This document shows, in pieces, positions 1 to 8,886 of a stretch of 64,000 nucleotides of DNA. Under the pieces are notes generated by a model, which was given only the letters and a program-made list of their open reading frames with translations, was not told the DNA's origin and did no database searches. This DNA is from Jiangella anatolica (lineage in GTDB: Bacteria > Actinomycetota > Actinomycetes > Jiangellales > Jiangellaceae): positions 1-64,000 of the forward strand of contig NZ_POTW01000005.1 in NCBI RefSeq assembly GCF_003236295.1, given 5' to 3'. Both the position numbers and the translations under genes were made by a program. Positions within the stretch are counted from its first letter, which is position 1. Each line of letters begins with the position of its first letter.

Positions 1-1046
1 GGGCGGGGTGGCGGGCGGAGTACTTCCTGCGCATCGCCCGGGCCCTCCCGTCGCTGTTCTCGGTGCGGACGGTGGTGGCCCGCTCGTCGGCGCGAGGTGC
101 GGCGCTGCGGGACGCCTACGGGGTGCGGGTGGTCGACGACGTCGACGCGCTGCTGGCCGACGGCGCCGGTGCCGCCGCCGTCGTGGTGCTGCCCGCGGCC
201 GTCGCGCCGGAGGTGACGACGGCGCTGGTCAAGGCCGGCGTGCCGGTGCTGACGGAGACGCCGCCGGCGCTGGACGTCGCGGCCATGCAGGCGCTGTGGG
301 CGGTCGTCGGCGACGCGCCGGTGCTCGTCGCCGAGCAGTACCGGCACCAGCCGCACCACGCCGCTCGGCTGGCGCTGTCCGCGTCCGGCGTCATCGGGCC
401 GGTCGGCTACGCGCGGGTGTCCGTCGCGCACGGCTACCACGCGACCAGCCTGCTCCGGCTGGCGCTGTCCGCCGGGATGGAGTCGCCGCTGGTCCGAGCG
501 GTCGCGCACGCCGACCCGGTGGCGCGGGTGCATGGCCGCGACGACTGGCACGACGAGGTGGTCGTGCGGCCCGGCACGAACACGATCGCGACGCTGGACT
601 TCGGCGACCGGATGGGCGTCTACGAGTTCACCGGCGAGCAGTACCTCTCCCCGCTGCGCACCCGGCACCTGACCATCCGCGGCGAGCGCGGCGAGATCGC
701 CGACGACGCGGTCGCCTACGTCCGCGGCCCGCGCGACGTCGTCCGCACCCGGATCGTCCGCGACGACACCGGCCACGACGGCGACCTCGCCGGCGCCTGG
801 CTGCGCGGCCTGGACTGCGACGGCCGACGGGTGTGGGCGAACCCGTTCGGCCCGGCCCGGCTCTCCGACGACGAGCTGGCCGGCGCCGCCGTGCTGGCGG
901 AGCTGGCGTCGTTCCTCGACACCGGCGCCGGTGGCTACCGGCTGGCCGACGCCGCGCAGGACCAGTACCTGGCCACGCTGATCGACTCGGCGGCCGCGTC
1001 CGGCACGCCCGTCCGGGCCGAGCCGCAGCCGTGGGCGGGCCGGTGA
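1..1046 (+). CDS. Gfo/Idh/MocA-family oxidoreductase, 5' truncated by window edge
   Basis: The reading frame is already open at the window's first bases (residues read GWRAEYFLRIARALP), which is the stretch just after the GxGxxG dinucleotide motif in Gfo/Idh/MocA proteins, so the true start lies upstream and the motif itself is outside the window. About 347 residues are visible. The usual EKP motif is changed to ETPPAL near 'VLTETPPALD', so the catalytic lysine of the family appears to be missing. Family members oxidise or reduce sugars with NAD(P). The stop overlaps the GTG of the downstream GH36 gene by GTGA, so the two are translationally coupled; a role in processing a sugar released by that glycosidase is inferred. 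Confidence 0.85.
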   Translation, partial: AGWRAEYFLRIARALPSLFSVRTVVARSSARGAALRDAYGVRVVDDVDALLADGAGAAAVVVLPAAVAPEVTTALVKAGVPVLTETPPALDVAAMQALWAVVGDAPVLVAEQYRHQPHHAARLALSASGVIGPVGYARVSVAHGYHATSLLRLALSAGMESPLVRAVAHADPVARVHGRDDWHDEVVVRPGTNTIATLDFGDRMGVYEFTGEQYLSPLRTRHLTIRGERGEIADDAVAYVRGPRDVVRTRIVRDDTGHDGDLAGAWLRGLDCDGRRVWANPFGPARLSDDELAGAAVLAELASFLDTGAGGYRLADAAQDQYLATLIDSAAASGTPVRAEPQPWAGR

Positions 1047-3133
1047 GCGGCGACGTCATCGCGTGGGGCGCCGCGCCGCTGACCGTCACGATCGCGCTGG
1101 ACGACGACGACCGGCCGCGGCTGGTCGGCTTCGGGCGGGCTGCTGCCGCGTTGCTGCCGGTCGAGCGGGCGTTGCCGCCGGTCGAGCTGGAGCTGCGCGG
1201 CGCGGCCAAGGGCCGCGGCTCCCGTCACGTCGAGCAGGCCGCGTCGGCCCGGCTGCGCTACGCCGGGCACGACGCCTCCGACGACCGGCTGGAGCTGCGG
1301 CTGACCGACCCGGAGACGGGGCTGCAGGTGACGCAGACCTGGCAGCGCTCCGGCGACGCGCCGGTGCTGCGCTGCCATGCCGAGGTTTCCAACGACGGCA
1401 CTGCTCCCGTGACGCTGCGGTACGTGTCGTCGCTGGTCGTGGGCGGGTTCGGCGCCGGCGACGGGCCGCACTGGACCTCCCGGCTGCGGCTGTCGTACGC
1501 GTCGATGGACACCTGCGCGGAGTTCCAGTGGCGCACGGTGTCGCCCGCCGACCTGGGCCTGCTCGACGTCGGCATCGCCGGTTCCACCCGGCGCCGGATC
1601 GCGTTCACCGGCCTCGGCTCGACGCCGTCGGGTGAGTTCCTGCCCGCCGGCGCGATCACCGACACGGTGACCGGGACCGCCGTCGTCTGGCAGATCGAGC
1701 ACAACGGCGCCTGGCACTGGGAGGCCGGCGACCACCTGTCGAGCGGCTATCTCGCCGTCAGCGGGCCGACGGACCAGGAGCACGAGTGGCGGCAGGTGCT
1801 GCGGCCCGGTGACACGTTCCATTCGGTGCCCGTCGCGGTGACGGCGTCGGCGGACGGGCTGCCGGCCGCGCTGTCGGCCCTGACGCCCCACCGGCGGGCG
1901 ATCCGCCGTCCGCACCCGGACAACGACGCGCTCCCCGTCGTCTTCAACGACTACCTGAACTGCCTGTGGGGCGACCCCGCCGAGGAGAAGCTGCTGCCGA
2001 TCATCGACGCCGCCGCGAAGGCCGGCTGCGAGGTCTTCTGCGTCGACGCCGGCTGGTACAGCGACGAGCAGTCCTGGTGGTCGTCGGTCGGCGAATGGCT
2101 GCCGTCGGCGTCGCGGTTCCCGAGCGGGCTGCCGTCCGTGCTGGACCGGATCGCCGCGCTCGGCATGGTGCCCGGGCTCTGGCTGGAGCCCGAGGTCGTC
2201 GGCGTCGACAGCCCGGTCGCCGACCAGCTCCCGCTGGAGGCGTTCTTCCAGCGCGACGGGGAGCGGGTGAACGAGCGCGGCCGGTACCAGCTGGACCTGC
2301 GCCATCCGGCCGCCCGCGCCCATCTCGACGCCACGGTCGACCGGCTGGTGGCGCTCGGGGTCGGGTACCTGAAGTTCGACTACAACATCAACATCGGCGC
2401 CGGCACCGACGTCTCCGCGGACGGGGCAGGCGCTGGGCTGCTCGGGCACAACCGGGCCTACCTGCGCTGGGTCGAGGACCTGCTGGACCGGCATCCGGGG
2501 CTGACGATCGAGTCGTGCGCCGGCGGCGGCGCGCGGACCGACTACGCGACGCTGTCGCTGCACTCGATCCAGTCGACCAGCGACCAGGCCGACCACCTGC
2601 GCACCGTGCCGATCGCCGCCGCTGCCGCCACCGCGATCGCGCCCGAGCAGGCCGGCGTCTGGGTCAGCCCGCGCCCGGAGCTGTCGATCGCCGAGACCGA
2701 GCTCTGCGTCGTCAACGGGCTGCTGGGCCGCATGCACGTGAGCGGCCGCCCGGATCTGCTGTCCGACGAGCAGTTCGCGGCGGTGGCGTCCGGTCTGGCG
2801 GTGTACAAGATGCTGCGTGGGCTGGTCCGGGAGGGGCTGCCGCTGTGGCCGACGGGGCTGCCTGGCTGGACCGACGACTGGGTGAGCTACGGCCTGCGGG
2901 CGGGGCCGACGACGCTGCTGTCGGTGTGGCGCCGCGGCGGCGGTTCGGACTCGGTCGAGCTGCCGCTCCCCCACCTGCGCGGGGCGGCCGTCACCGTGAC
3001 CTGCGCCTACCCCGAGGCTGTCCCCGTCGAGCACCGTTGGGACCGCGAGGCCGGGGTGCTGACGGTGACGCTGCCTCATCCACAGGCGGCCCGGCTCCTG
3101 CGACTTGTCCACAGTCGGCCGGTCACCATTTGA
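1043..3133 (+). CDS. GH36 alpha-galactosidase, paralogue 1 (intracellular)
   Basis: A 696-residue glycoside hydrolase family 36 protein. It shows the N-terminal beta-sandwich region, then the (beta/alpha)8 catalytic domain with VVFNDYLNCLWGD, the nucleophile motif YLKFDYN (Asp about 446), the ESCAGGGARTD loop, and STSDQADH with the acid/base Asp about 514. No signal peptide is visible, so it acts in the cytoplasm on imported alpha-galactosides. The GTG at 1043 is chosen because it overlaps the stop of the oxidoreductase (GTGA); the open frame extends far upstream only through high GC. It is closely similar in length and motifs to the GH36 at 20732-22804, which indicates a duplicated pair flanking the catabolic island. 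Exact substrate (galactose, or a related sugar such as arabinopyranose) cannot be read from sequence. Confidence 0.92.
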   Translation: MSGDVIAWGAAPLTVTIALDDDDRPRLVGFGRAAAALLPVERALPPVELELRGAAKGRGSRHVEQAASARLRYAGHDASDDRLELRLTDPETGLQVTQTWQRSGDAPVLRCHAEVSNDGTAPVTLRYVSSLVVGGFGAGDGPHWTSRLRLSYASMDTCAEFQWRTVSPADLGLLDVGIAGSTRRRIAFTGLGSTPSGEFLPAGAITDTVTGTAVVWQIEHNGAWHWEAGDHLSSGYLAVSGPTDQEHEWRQVLRPGDTFHSVPVAVTASADGLPAALSALTPHRRAIRRPHPDNDALPVVFNDYLNCLWGDPAEEKLLPIIDAAAKAGCEVFCVDAGWYSDEQSWWSSVGEWLPSASRFPSGLPSVLDRIAALGMVPGLWLEPEVVGVDSPVADQLPLEAFFQRDGERVNERGRYQLDLRHPAARAHLDATVDRLVALGVGYLKFDYNINIGAGTDVSADGAGAGLLGHNRAYLRWVEDLLDRHPGLTIESCAGGGARTDYATLSLHSIQSTSDQADHLRTVPIAAAAATAIAPEQAGVWVSPRPELSIAETELCVVNGLLGRMHVSGRPDLLSDEQFAAVASGLAVYKMLRGLVREGLPLWPTGLPGWTDDWVSYGLRAGPTTLLSVWRRGGGSDSVELPLPHLRGAAVTVTCAYPEAVPVEHRWDREAGVLTVTLPHPQAARLLRLVHSRPVTI

Positions 3134-3159
3134 TCATCGTCCGCGGCGGCCGGTAGGCT
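3130..3159 (+). promoter_or_regulatory. predicted promoter of the HNH gene (leaderless type)
   Basis: A -35-like TTGATC (3130-3135), an 18-bp spacer and a -10-like TAGGCT (3154-3159) end 7 nt before the ATG at 3167. There is no ribosome-binding site, so transcription probably starts at or very near the start codon. It lies immediately after the GH36 stop. Confidence 0.5.
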
Positions 3160-3166
3160 TGGCCGC

Positions 3167-4648
3167 ATGTTCGAAGAAGCGCCACTAACTGCTACGTCGT
3201 CGCAGGGCTCGGGCCTTGCGGCGGGGCAGTACGTGGCGCTGCCGGCCGACGTCGAACGGATGCCGACGGGTCCGGAGCTGGCGGCCGCGCTGGCCGCTTT
3301 CGACCCCGAGGCCGACACCGCTGAGGCCTACGATCTCGTCGAGGCGGCTGCCGCATGGGCGCGGCTGGCCGCCTGGGTGGCGGGCAACGAGGCGCGGGTG
3401 CTGGCCGCCCTGGCGTCGCGAGCCGAGATGCGCCCGGACTTCTCCGGGTACCGCTCGGTCAGCCCGGTCACGAACACCGCGGTCGAAGTGGCCGGACGCT
3501 GCCAGGTCACCACCCGGCAGGCCGAGAACCATGTCGGCCACTCCCTGCAACTGGTGAACGACTTCCCCGCCACCCAGGCCGCCCTCACGGCCGGGCTGAT
3601 CGACCTGCGCCGCGCCCGGGTCCTCACCGACGAGCTCGGCGCGCAGGAGCCGGACGTGCGCGCCCGGGTCGAGGCCGCCGTGCTGCCGAAGGCGCCGGCG
3701 ATGGACGCGGTGGCGCTGCGCAAGCTGGTCAAACGGGTGCTCCACGAGCTCGCTCCGGTCGAGACCGCCGAGCGGCACCGGCTGGCCCGGGAGGGCCGCT
3801 ACGTCGCCGTGACACCGGCGTCGGACGGGATGGCCTTCCTCGAGGCGCTGCTGCCGGCCGAGGACGCCACGGCGCTCAACACCGTCCTGAAGGTCGCGGC
3901 CGCCGACGCGAAGCGTGCCGACACCGCGGCCGGCCGGCCGGTCCGCGGCTACGACCAACGTCGCGCGGACGCTCTCGCCGAGCTGGGCTGGGCCGCACTC
4001 GCCGCCTGCGCCGGCATGGAGCGTCGCCCCACCGGCCGCGAGGCCGCCGCGGAGGCCTCCACCGGCGACCAGCCGCCCGCGGACACGCGAACCTCCACCG
4101 GCCACCGGACGGACGCGCACACGCCAACCCCTACCGGTCACCGGCCGCGGCGGCCGGTCAGCGTGCACGTCACGGTCCCGTTCACCGCCCTCGCCGGCCT
4201 CACCGACGAGCCGGGCGAGCTGCGCGGCTACGGACCCATCTCCGCTCCGGTCGCCAGAGAACTGGCCGCCGCAGGGGTGTGGACCTGGCTGCGGACGGAT
4301 CCGGCGACCGGCCAGGTGCTCGACGCCGGCCGGCGTACCTACCGGCCGACCACGGCGCTCGCCGAGTTCATCGTCGCCCGCGACCGCACGTGCCGCGCGC
4401 CCGGATGTCATCAGCCGGCCGCGAACAGCGACATCGACCACGTCATCCCGTTCGCGGCCGGCGGCACCACCGTCAGGGCGAACTGCCAGGCGTTGTGCGA
4501 GACCCACCACCTGCTCAAACACCGCGGCCACTGGACGGTGCGACGGGGGCCCGGTGGCATCACCCGATGGCGCGGCCCCACCGGCCACCACTACACCAAG
4601 CCGCCAGAAGCCGTCGGCGCGCCGCTCGCCGACGCGCTGCCGCCCTGA
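3167..4648 (+). CDS. DUF222 / HNH endonuclease-domain protein (13E12 repeat family)
   Basis: A 493-residue member of the actinobacterial family with an N-terminal DUF222 helical domain (roughly residues 40-260) and a C-terminal HNH nuclease domain. The HNH part shows the two cysteines in RTCRAPGC, the DIDHVIPF core and CETHHLLKHRGHW, so the metal-binding and catalytic residues look intact. The region between the domains (about 285-325) is a low-complexity Thr/Pro/Arg-rich linker with a loosely repeated STG-RTDAHT pattern. Such genes occur in many copies in actinomycete genomes, often in one place in one strain and absent in another; their function is not established. It has its own leaderless promoter and seems unrelated to its catabolic neighbours. 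Confidence 0.9.
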   Translation: MFEEAPLTATSSQGSGLAAGQYVALPADVERMPTGPELAAALAAFDPEADTAEAYDLVEAAAAWARLAAWVAGNEARVLAALASRAEMRPDFSGYRSVSPVTNTAVEVAGRCQVTTRQAENHVGHSLQLVNDFPATQAALTAGLIDLRRARVLTDELGAQEPDVRARVEAAVLPKAPAMDAVALRKLVKRVLHELAPVETAERHRLAREGRYVAVTPASDGMAFLEALLPAEDATALNTVLKVAAADAKRADTAAGRPVRGYDQRRADALAELGWAALAACAGMERRPTGREAAAEASTGDQPPADTRTSTGHRTDAHTPTPTGHRPRRPVSVHVTVPFTALAGLTDEPGELRGYGPISAPVARELAAAGVWTWLRTDPATGQVLDAGRRTYRPTTALAEFIVARDRTCRAPGCHQPAANSDIDHVIPFAAGGTTVRANCQALCETHHLLKHRGHWTVRRGPGGITRWRGPTGHHYTKPPEAVGAPLADALPP

Positions 4649-4725
4649 CGGTCGCCCCACCATCGACGCTGCCGCCACCACCGCGCAAGCGCCGCCGCGG
4701 GAACGTCGCCGGCCACCTGCACGGC

Positions 4726-6096
<1,371 letters not shown>

Positions 6097-6108
6097 GTCG
6101 TCCCCTCG

Positions 6109-6125
6109 ATCTGAAATTCTGTTTT
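6109..6125 (+). promoter_or_regulatory. putative IclR operator, site 1
   Basis: ATCTGAAATTCTGTTTT matches ATCYGRAAY-N3-RTTYY, the weakest of five copies in the window. It lies just downstream of the predicted start of transcription of the aminotransferase gene, where a bound repressor would block elongation or open-complex formation. Confidence 0.5.
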
Positions 6126-6133
6126 GTATTTGG

Positions 6134-6163
6134 AGGCTAAGGATCCGGCCAGTTCCATGTCAA
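6134..6163 (-). promoter_or_regulatory. predicted promoter of the aminotransferase gene
   Basis: On the minus strand a perfect -35 TTGACA (6163-6158), an 18-bp spacer and TAGCCT (6139-6134) precede the gene. Transcription would start near 6127, directly next to operator site 1. Confidence 0.55.
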
Positions 6164-6174
6164 CCACGCATGTC

Positions 6175-6203
6175 TTGACACCGGTCGACGGAGACACCAG
6201 CAT
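6175..6203 (+). promoter_or_regulatory. predicted promoter of the catabolic operon
   Basis: A perfect TTGACA (6175-6180), 17-bp spacer and CAGCAT (6198-6203) put transcription start at about 6210, which is the GTG start codon itself. Operator site 2 covers the first codons. Confidence 0.5.
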
Positions 6204-6209
6204 CGGGGT

Positions 6210-7226
6210 GTGGAATCTAGTTCCGGATATGACCGGCCGGTCGGCGTTCTCGTCGTCGGGACCGGCGCCATCGCCGAGCTTCACCTCGCCGCCGTCCACG
6301 CGCACCCGGGTGCGACGCTCGCGGGTGTCGCCGACCTCGTCCCCGTCCGCGCCGCCGCGGCCGCCCGCGCGCACGGCGGCGTGCCGTGGGACACCGACCT
6401 CGCGACGGCGCTGGCCCGGCCCGGCGTCGACGCCGTCATCGCCTGCCCGCCCAACGACGCGCACGCCGAGGTCGGCCTCGCCGTCGCGGCCGCCGGCAAG
6501 CACCTGCTGATCGAGAAGCCGCTGGCGACCACCGTCGACGACGCGGACCGCCTGGTCGCGGCGTTCGCGGACCACGGCCTGACGCTGACCGCGGCGCACA
6601 CGCACCGCCACTACGACTACGCCCGCGCGGTGCACGCGGCCATCGCGGACGGAACCGTGGGCCGGCCCCGGCTGATCCGGCTGAGCGTGCTCGGCGGTTG
6701 GATCTGGCCGGACTGGCGCGCCTGGGTGCTCGACCCGGCCCGCTCCGGCGGCCACGAGCTGCACAACGGCGTGCACCTGCTGGACCTGGTGACCTGGTGG
6801 ATGGGCGACGATCCGGTCCGCGTGTACGCGCGCGGGCGCAAGCAGACCGCCGCCGAGCTGGAGATCCACGACTATCTGGAGCTCGTGGTCGAGTTCGCCG
6901 GCGGCGGTGTCGCGGTCTGCGAGATGAGCCGCGGCCACCGCCCGGCCACGCTCGGCTACCGCGACGTCCTCGTCGTCGGCGACGGCGGCAGCTACGCGAT
7001 CCCGTGGGACGGCGCCGCCGCGACGCTGTTCGGCGAGGCCGGCACCGCTCTGCTGCCGGTCGCGGAGTCCGACGGCTTCGCCACCCAGCTGGACGCCTGG
7101 CTGACGGCGATCCGCGGCGGCCCCGACCCGATGCCGGCCACCGACGCCGCGCGCGCGGTCGTCCTCGCCGTCGCCGCGCGCGAGTCGATCGCCACCGGCG
7201 CACCCGTCGAGGTGATGGCGGCGTGA
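6210..7226 (+). CDS. Gfo/Idh/MocA-family oxidoreductase
   Basis: A 338-residue NAD(P)-dependent sugar or inositol-type dehydrogenase. The Rossmann motif VVGTGAIAELH begins at about residue 15, and LIEKPLATT carries the family's EKP lysine. A typical C-terminal alpha/beta substrate domain follows, with GGHELHNGVHLLDL near the active-site histidine position. The GTG at 6210 is the only usable start in frame; no ribosome-binding site is seen, and the predicted promoter would give a leaderless message. It is the first gene of a seven-gene operon with 4-bp overlaps. Oxidation of a pyranose to its lactone would fit the downstream lactonase-like and dehydratase-like genes, but this is inference. Confidence 0.88.
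   Translation: MESSSGYDRPVGVLVVGTGAIAELHLAAVHAHPGATLAGVADLVPVRAAAAARAHGGVPWDTDLATALARPGVDAVIACPPNDAHAEVGLAVAAAGKHLLIEKPLATTVDDADRLVAAFADHGLTLTAAHTHRHYDYARAVHAAIADGTVGRPRLIRLSVLGGWIWPDWRAWVLDPARSGGHELHNGVHLLDLVTWWMGDDPVRVYARGRKQTAAELEIHDYLELVVEFAGGGVAVCEMSRGHRPATLGYRDVLVVGDGGSYAIPWDGAAATLFGEAGTALLPVAESDGFATQLDAWLTAIRGGPDPMPATDAARAVVLAVAARESIATGAPVEVMAA
6212..6228 (-). promoter_or_regulatory. putative IclR operator, site 2
   Basis: Read on the minus strand this is ATCCGGAACTAGATTCC, matching ATCYGRAAY-N3-RTTYY. It overlaps the start codon and first codons of the oxidoreductase gene, so here operator and coding sequence share bases. Confidence 0.6.
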
Positions 7227-7996
7227 GCGCCCGCCGGCTCACCGCCCGCCTCGTCGGCCTGACCGAGCAGCACCCGTACACGGCCGCCGTCCGCGCCCAC
7301 GCCGGTTTCGAACTCACGAACAGCGACGACGCCGACGTCGTCGTGCTGGCCGTCCCACTCGCCGACCGGCCGGCCGCCGTGGAGCAGACCGTCAAGGCCG
7401 GGAAGCACACCGTCGTGCACGGCGTGCTGGCCGAGGACCCGGACCAGGCCGCCGAGCTGGCCGCCCTCGCCCAGAACCAGGGCACCGTCTGCCTGCCGGA
7501 CTACCACGTCCGGTTCCAGCCGGCCGTCCGCGCGGCGAGGGCCGCCGTCGCCGCCGGCCGGGTCGGGCTGCCGTGGAACGTCCAGGGCGACCTGATCAGC
7601 TCCGACACGGCCGCGAAGCCGGCGTCGCTGGCCGTTCACGCGATCGACACCGTCCGGGCGCTCACCGGCCTGCCGGTCCGCACGGTCCGCCGCACCGACG
7701 CCGGCAGCGTGCTGCTGCTCCTGCTCACGCACGACCACGGCGTCACCAGCACGCTCGCCGTCGGGCACGCACCCGGCGCGGCCACGCACCGCTACCGGAT
7801 CAGCGGCTCGCACGGCATGCTCGACGTCGACGCGAGCAAGCCCGCCTGGGCCGGCGGCGCGTCGATGGCGGGGCTGCTCACCGAGCTGCACACCGCCGTC
7901 GTCACCGACCGGCCGGCCGAGCTGAGCCTCGACGACGCGGTCGCTGCGCAGCGGGTCCTCACCGACGTCAGAACCGCCGAGGGGAGCACGGCATGA
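7223..7996 (+). CDS. degenerate Gfo/Idh/MocA-like protein lacking key motifs
   Basis: A 257-residue protein that follows the Gfo/Idh/MocA fold pattern but is about 80-100 residues short. The N-terminal nucleotide-binding glycine motif is gone (the chain starts RLTARLVGLTEQH), and where an EKP motif should be it reads VVHGVLAEDP, so the catalytic lysine is absent. The middle (LPDYHVRFQPAVRAARAAV) and the C-terminal domain are recognisable. GTG at 7223 overlaps the stop of the preceding canonical oxidoreductase. It may be a non-catalytic partner subunit or an enzyme with altered chemistry. The frame is clean with no sign of decay, so it is probably functional rather than a pseudogene. Confidence 0.75.
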   Translation: MSARRLTARLVGLTEQHPYTAAVRAHAGFELTNSDDADVVVLAVPLADRPAAVEQTVKAGKHTVVHGVLAEDPDQAAELAALAQNQGTVCLPDYHVRFQPAVRAARAAVAAGRVGLPWNVQGDLISSDTAAKPASLAVHAIDTVRALTGLPVRTVRRTDAGSVLLLLLTHDHGVTSTLAVGHAPGAATHRYRISGSHGMLDVDASKPAWAGGASMAGLLTELHTAVVTDRPAELSLDDAVAAQRVLTDVRTAEGSTA

Positions 7997-8886
7997 GGCT
8001 GGTCAGCTACCGCCGCGACGGCGCGCTGCGACACGGCGTCCTCGCCGTCGGCACCGGCGTCGATGCCGCCGGCGTCGACCGCGCCGAGGTCGTCGAGCTG
8101 GGCGACGGCGACCTGAACGTCCTTCTGGACGAGCACGGCACGCTGCGCGGCTGGACCCCGCCGGACGGCCCGCGCCACCGGCTCGGCGACGTCCGCCTGA
8201 CCGCCCCGCTCACGCGCCCGGGCAAGCTGCTCGCGGCCGCCGCGAACTACCAGGCGCACGTCCTCGAGGCGGGGGCGGAGCCGCTGAACCGGTCGACGCT
8301 GGCGCCGCGGCTGTTCCTGATGCCGCCGACGGCGATCGCCGGCCCCGGCGACCCGATCGCGCTGCCCGCCGTCAGCACCCAGGTCGACTGGGAGGCCGAG
8401 CTGGTGGTCGTCGTCGGCGCGCGGGCCCGCGACCTCACCCCGGAGAACGCGCTGGACGTCGTCGCCGGGTACGCCGTCGGCAACGACGTGTCGGCGCGGT
8501 CGCTGGACTACGGTTTCCGGCGCGACGCGTCGGACCCGGCGACCGGCTTCTTCGACTGGCTCGCCGGCAAGTGGCCGGACGGGTTCTGCCCGTTCGGTCC
8601 CTACCTGGTGACGGCGGACGAGGTGCCCGACCCGCAGGACCTGCCGATCGAGCTGACCGTGAACGGGGCGCTGAAGCAGGCCGCGTCGACGAAGGACATG
8701 ATCTTCACCGTGGCCGAGCTGCTGGCGTTCGCGTCCCGGCTCATGACGCTGGAGCCGGGCGACGTGCTGCTCACCGGCACACCGGACGGCGTCGGGATGG
8801 CGAGCGGTGAGTTCCTGGCCGACGGCGACGAGGTCACCGTCCGCATCGGCGGGCTGGGCGAGCTGACCAACCGGATGGTCCGGTGA
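7993..8886 (+). CDS. fumarylacetoacetate hydrolase (FAH)-family protein
   Basis: A 297-residue member of the FAH family, which includes fumarylacetoacetases, 2,4-diketo-3-deoxy-sugar-acid hydrolases, and hydratases/decarboxylases of catechol pathways. The C-terminal catalytic domain has QVDWEAELVVVVG, supplying the metal-binding Glu pair, then GYAVGNDVSARSLDY, KWPDGFCPFGPYLV and LLTGTPDGVGM, all standard family signatures. ATG at 7993 overlaps the preceding stop (ATGA). In this operon, next to a galactonate-dehydratase-like enzyme, cleavage of a 2,4-diketo-3-deoxy acid is an attractive guess, but other beta-diketone substrates are equally possible from sequence alone. Confidence 0.88.
   Translation: MRLVSYRRDGALRHGVLAVGTGVDAAGVDRAEVVELGDGDLNVLLDEHGTLRGWTPPDGPRHRLGDVRLTAPLTRPGKLLAAAANYQAHVLEAGAEPLNRSTLAPRLFLMPPTAIAGPGDPIALPAVSTQVDWEAELVVVVGARARDLTPENALDVVAGYAVGNDVSARSLDYGFRRDASDPATGFFDWLAGKWPDGFCPFGPYLVTADEVPDPQDLPIELTVNGALKQAASTKDMIFTVAELLAFASRLMTLEPGDVLLTGTPDGVGMASGEFLADGDEVTVRIGGLGELTNRMVR

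Noticed and set aside
7223-7996. Pseudogene
   Set aside because: Open frame is full, overlaps its neighbours by 4 bp on both sides and keeps normal codon use, so it is likely expressed.
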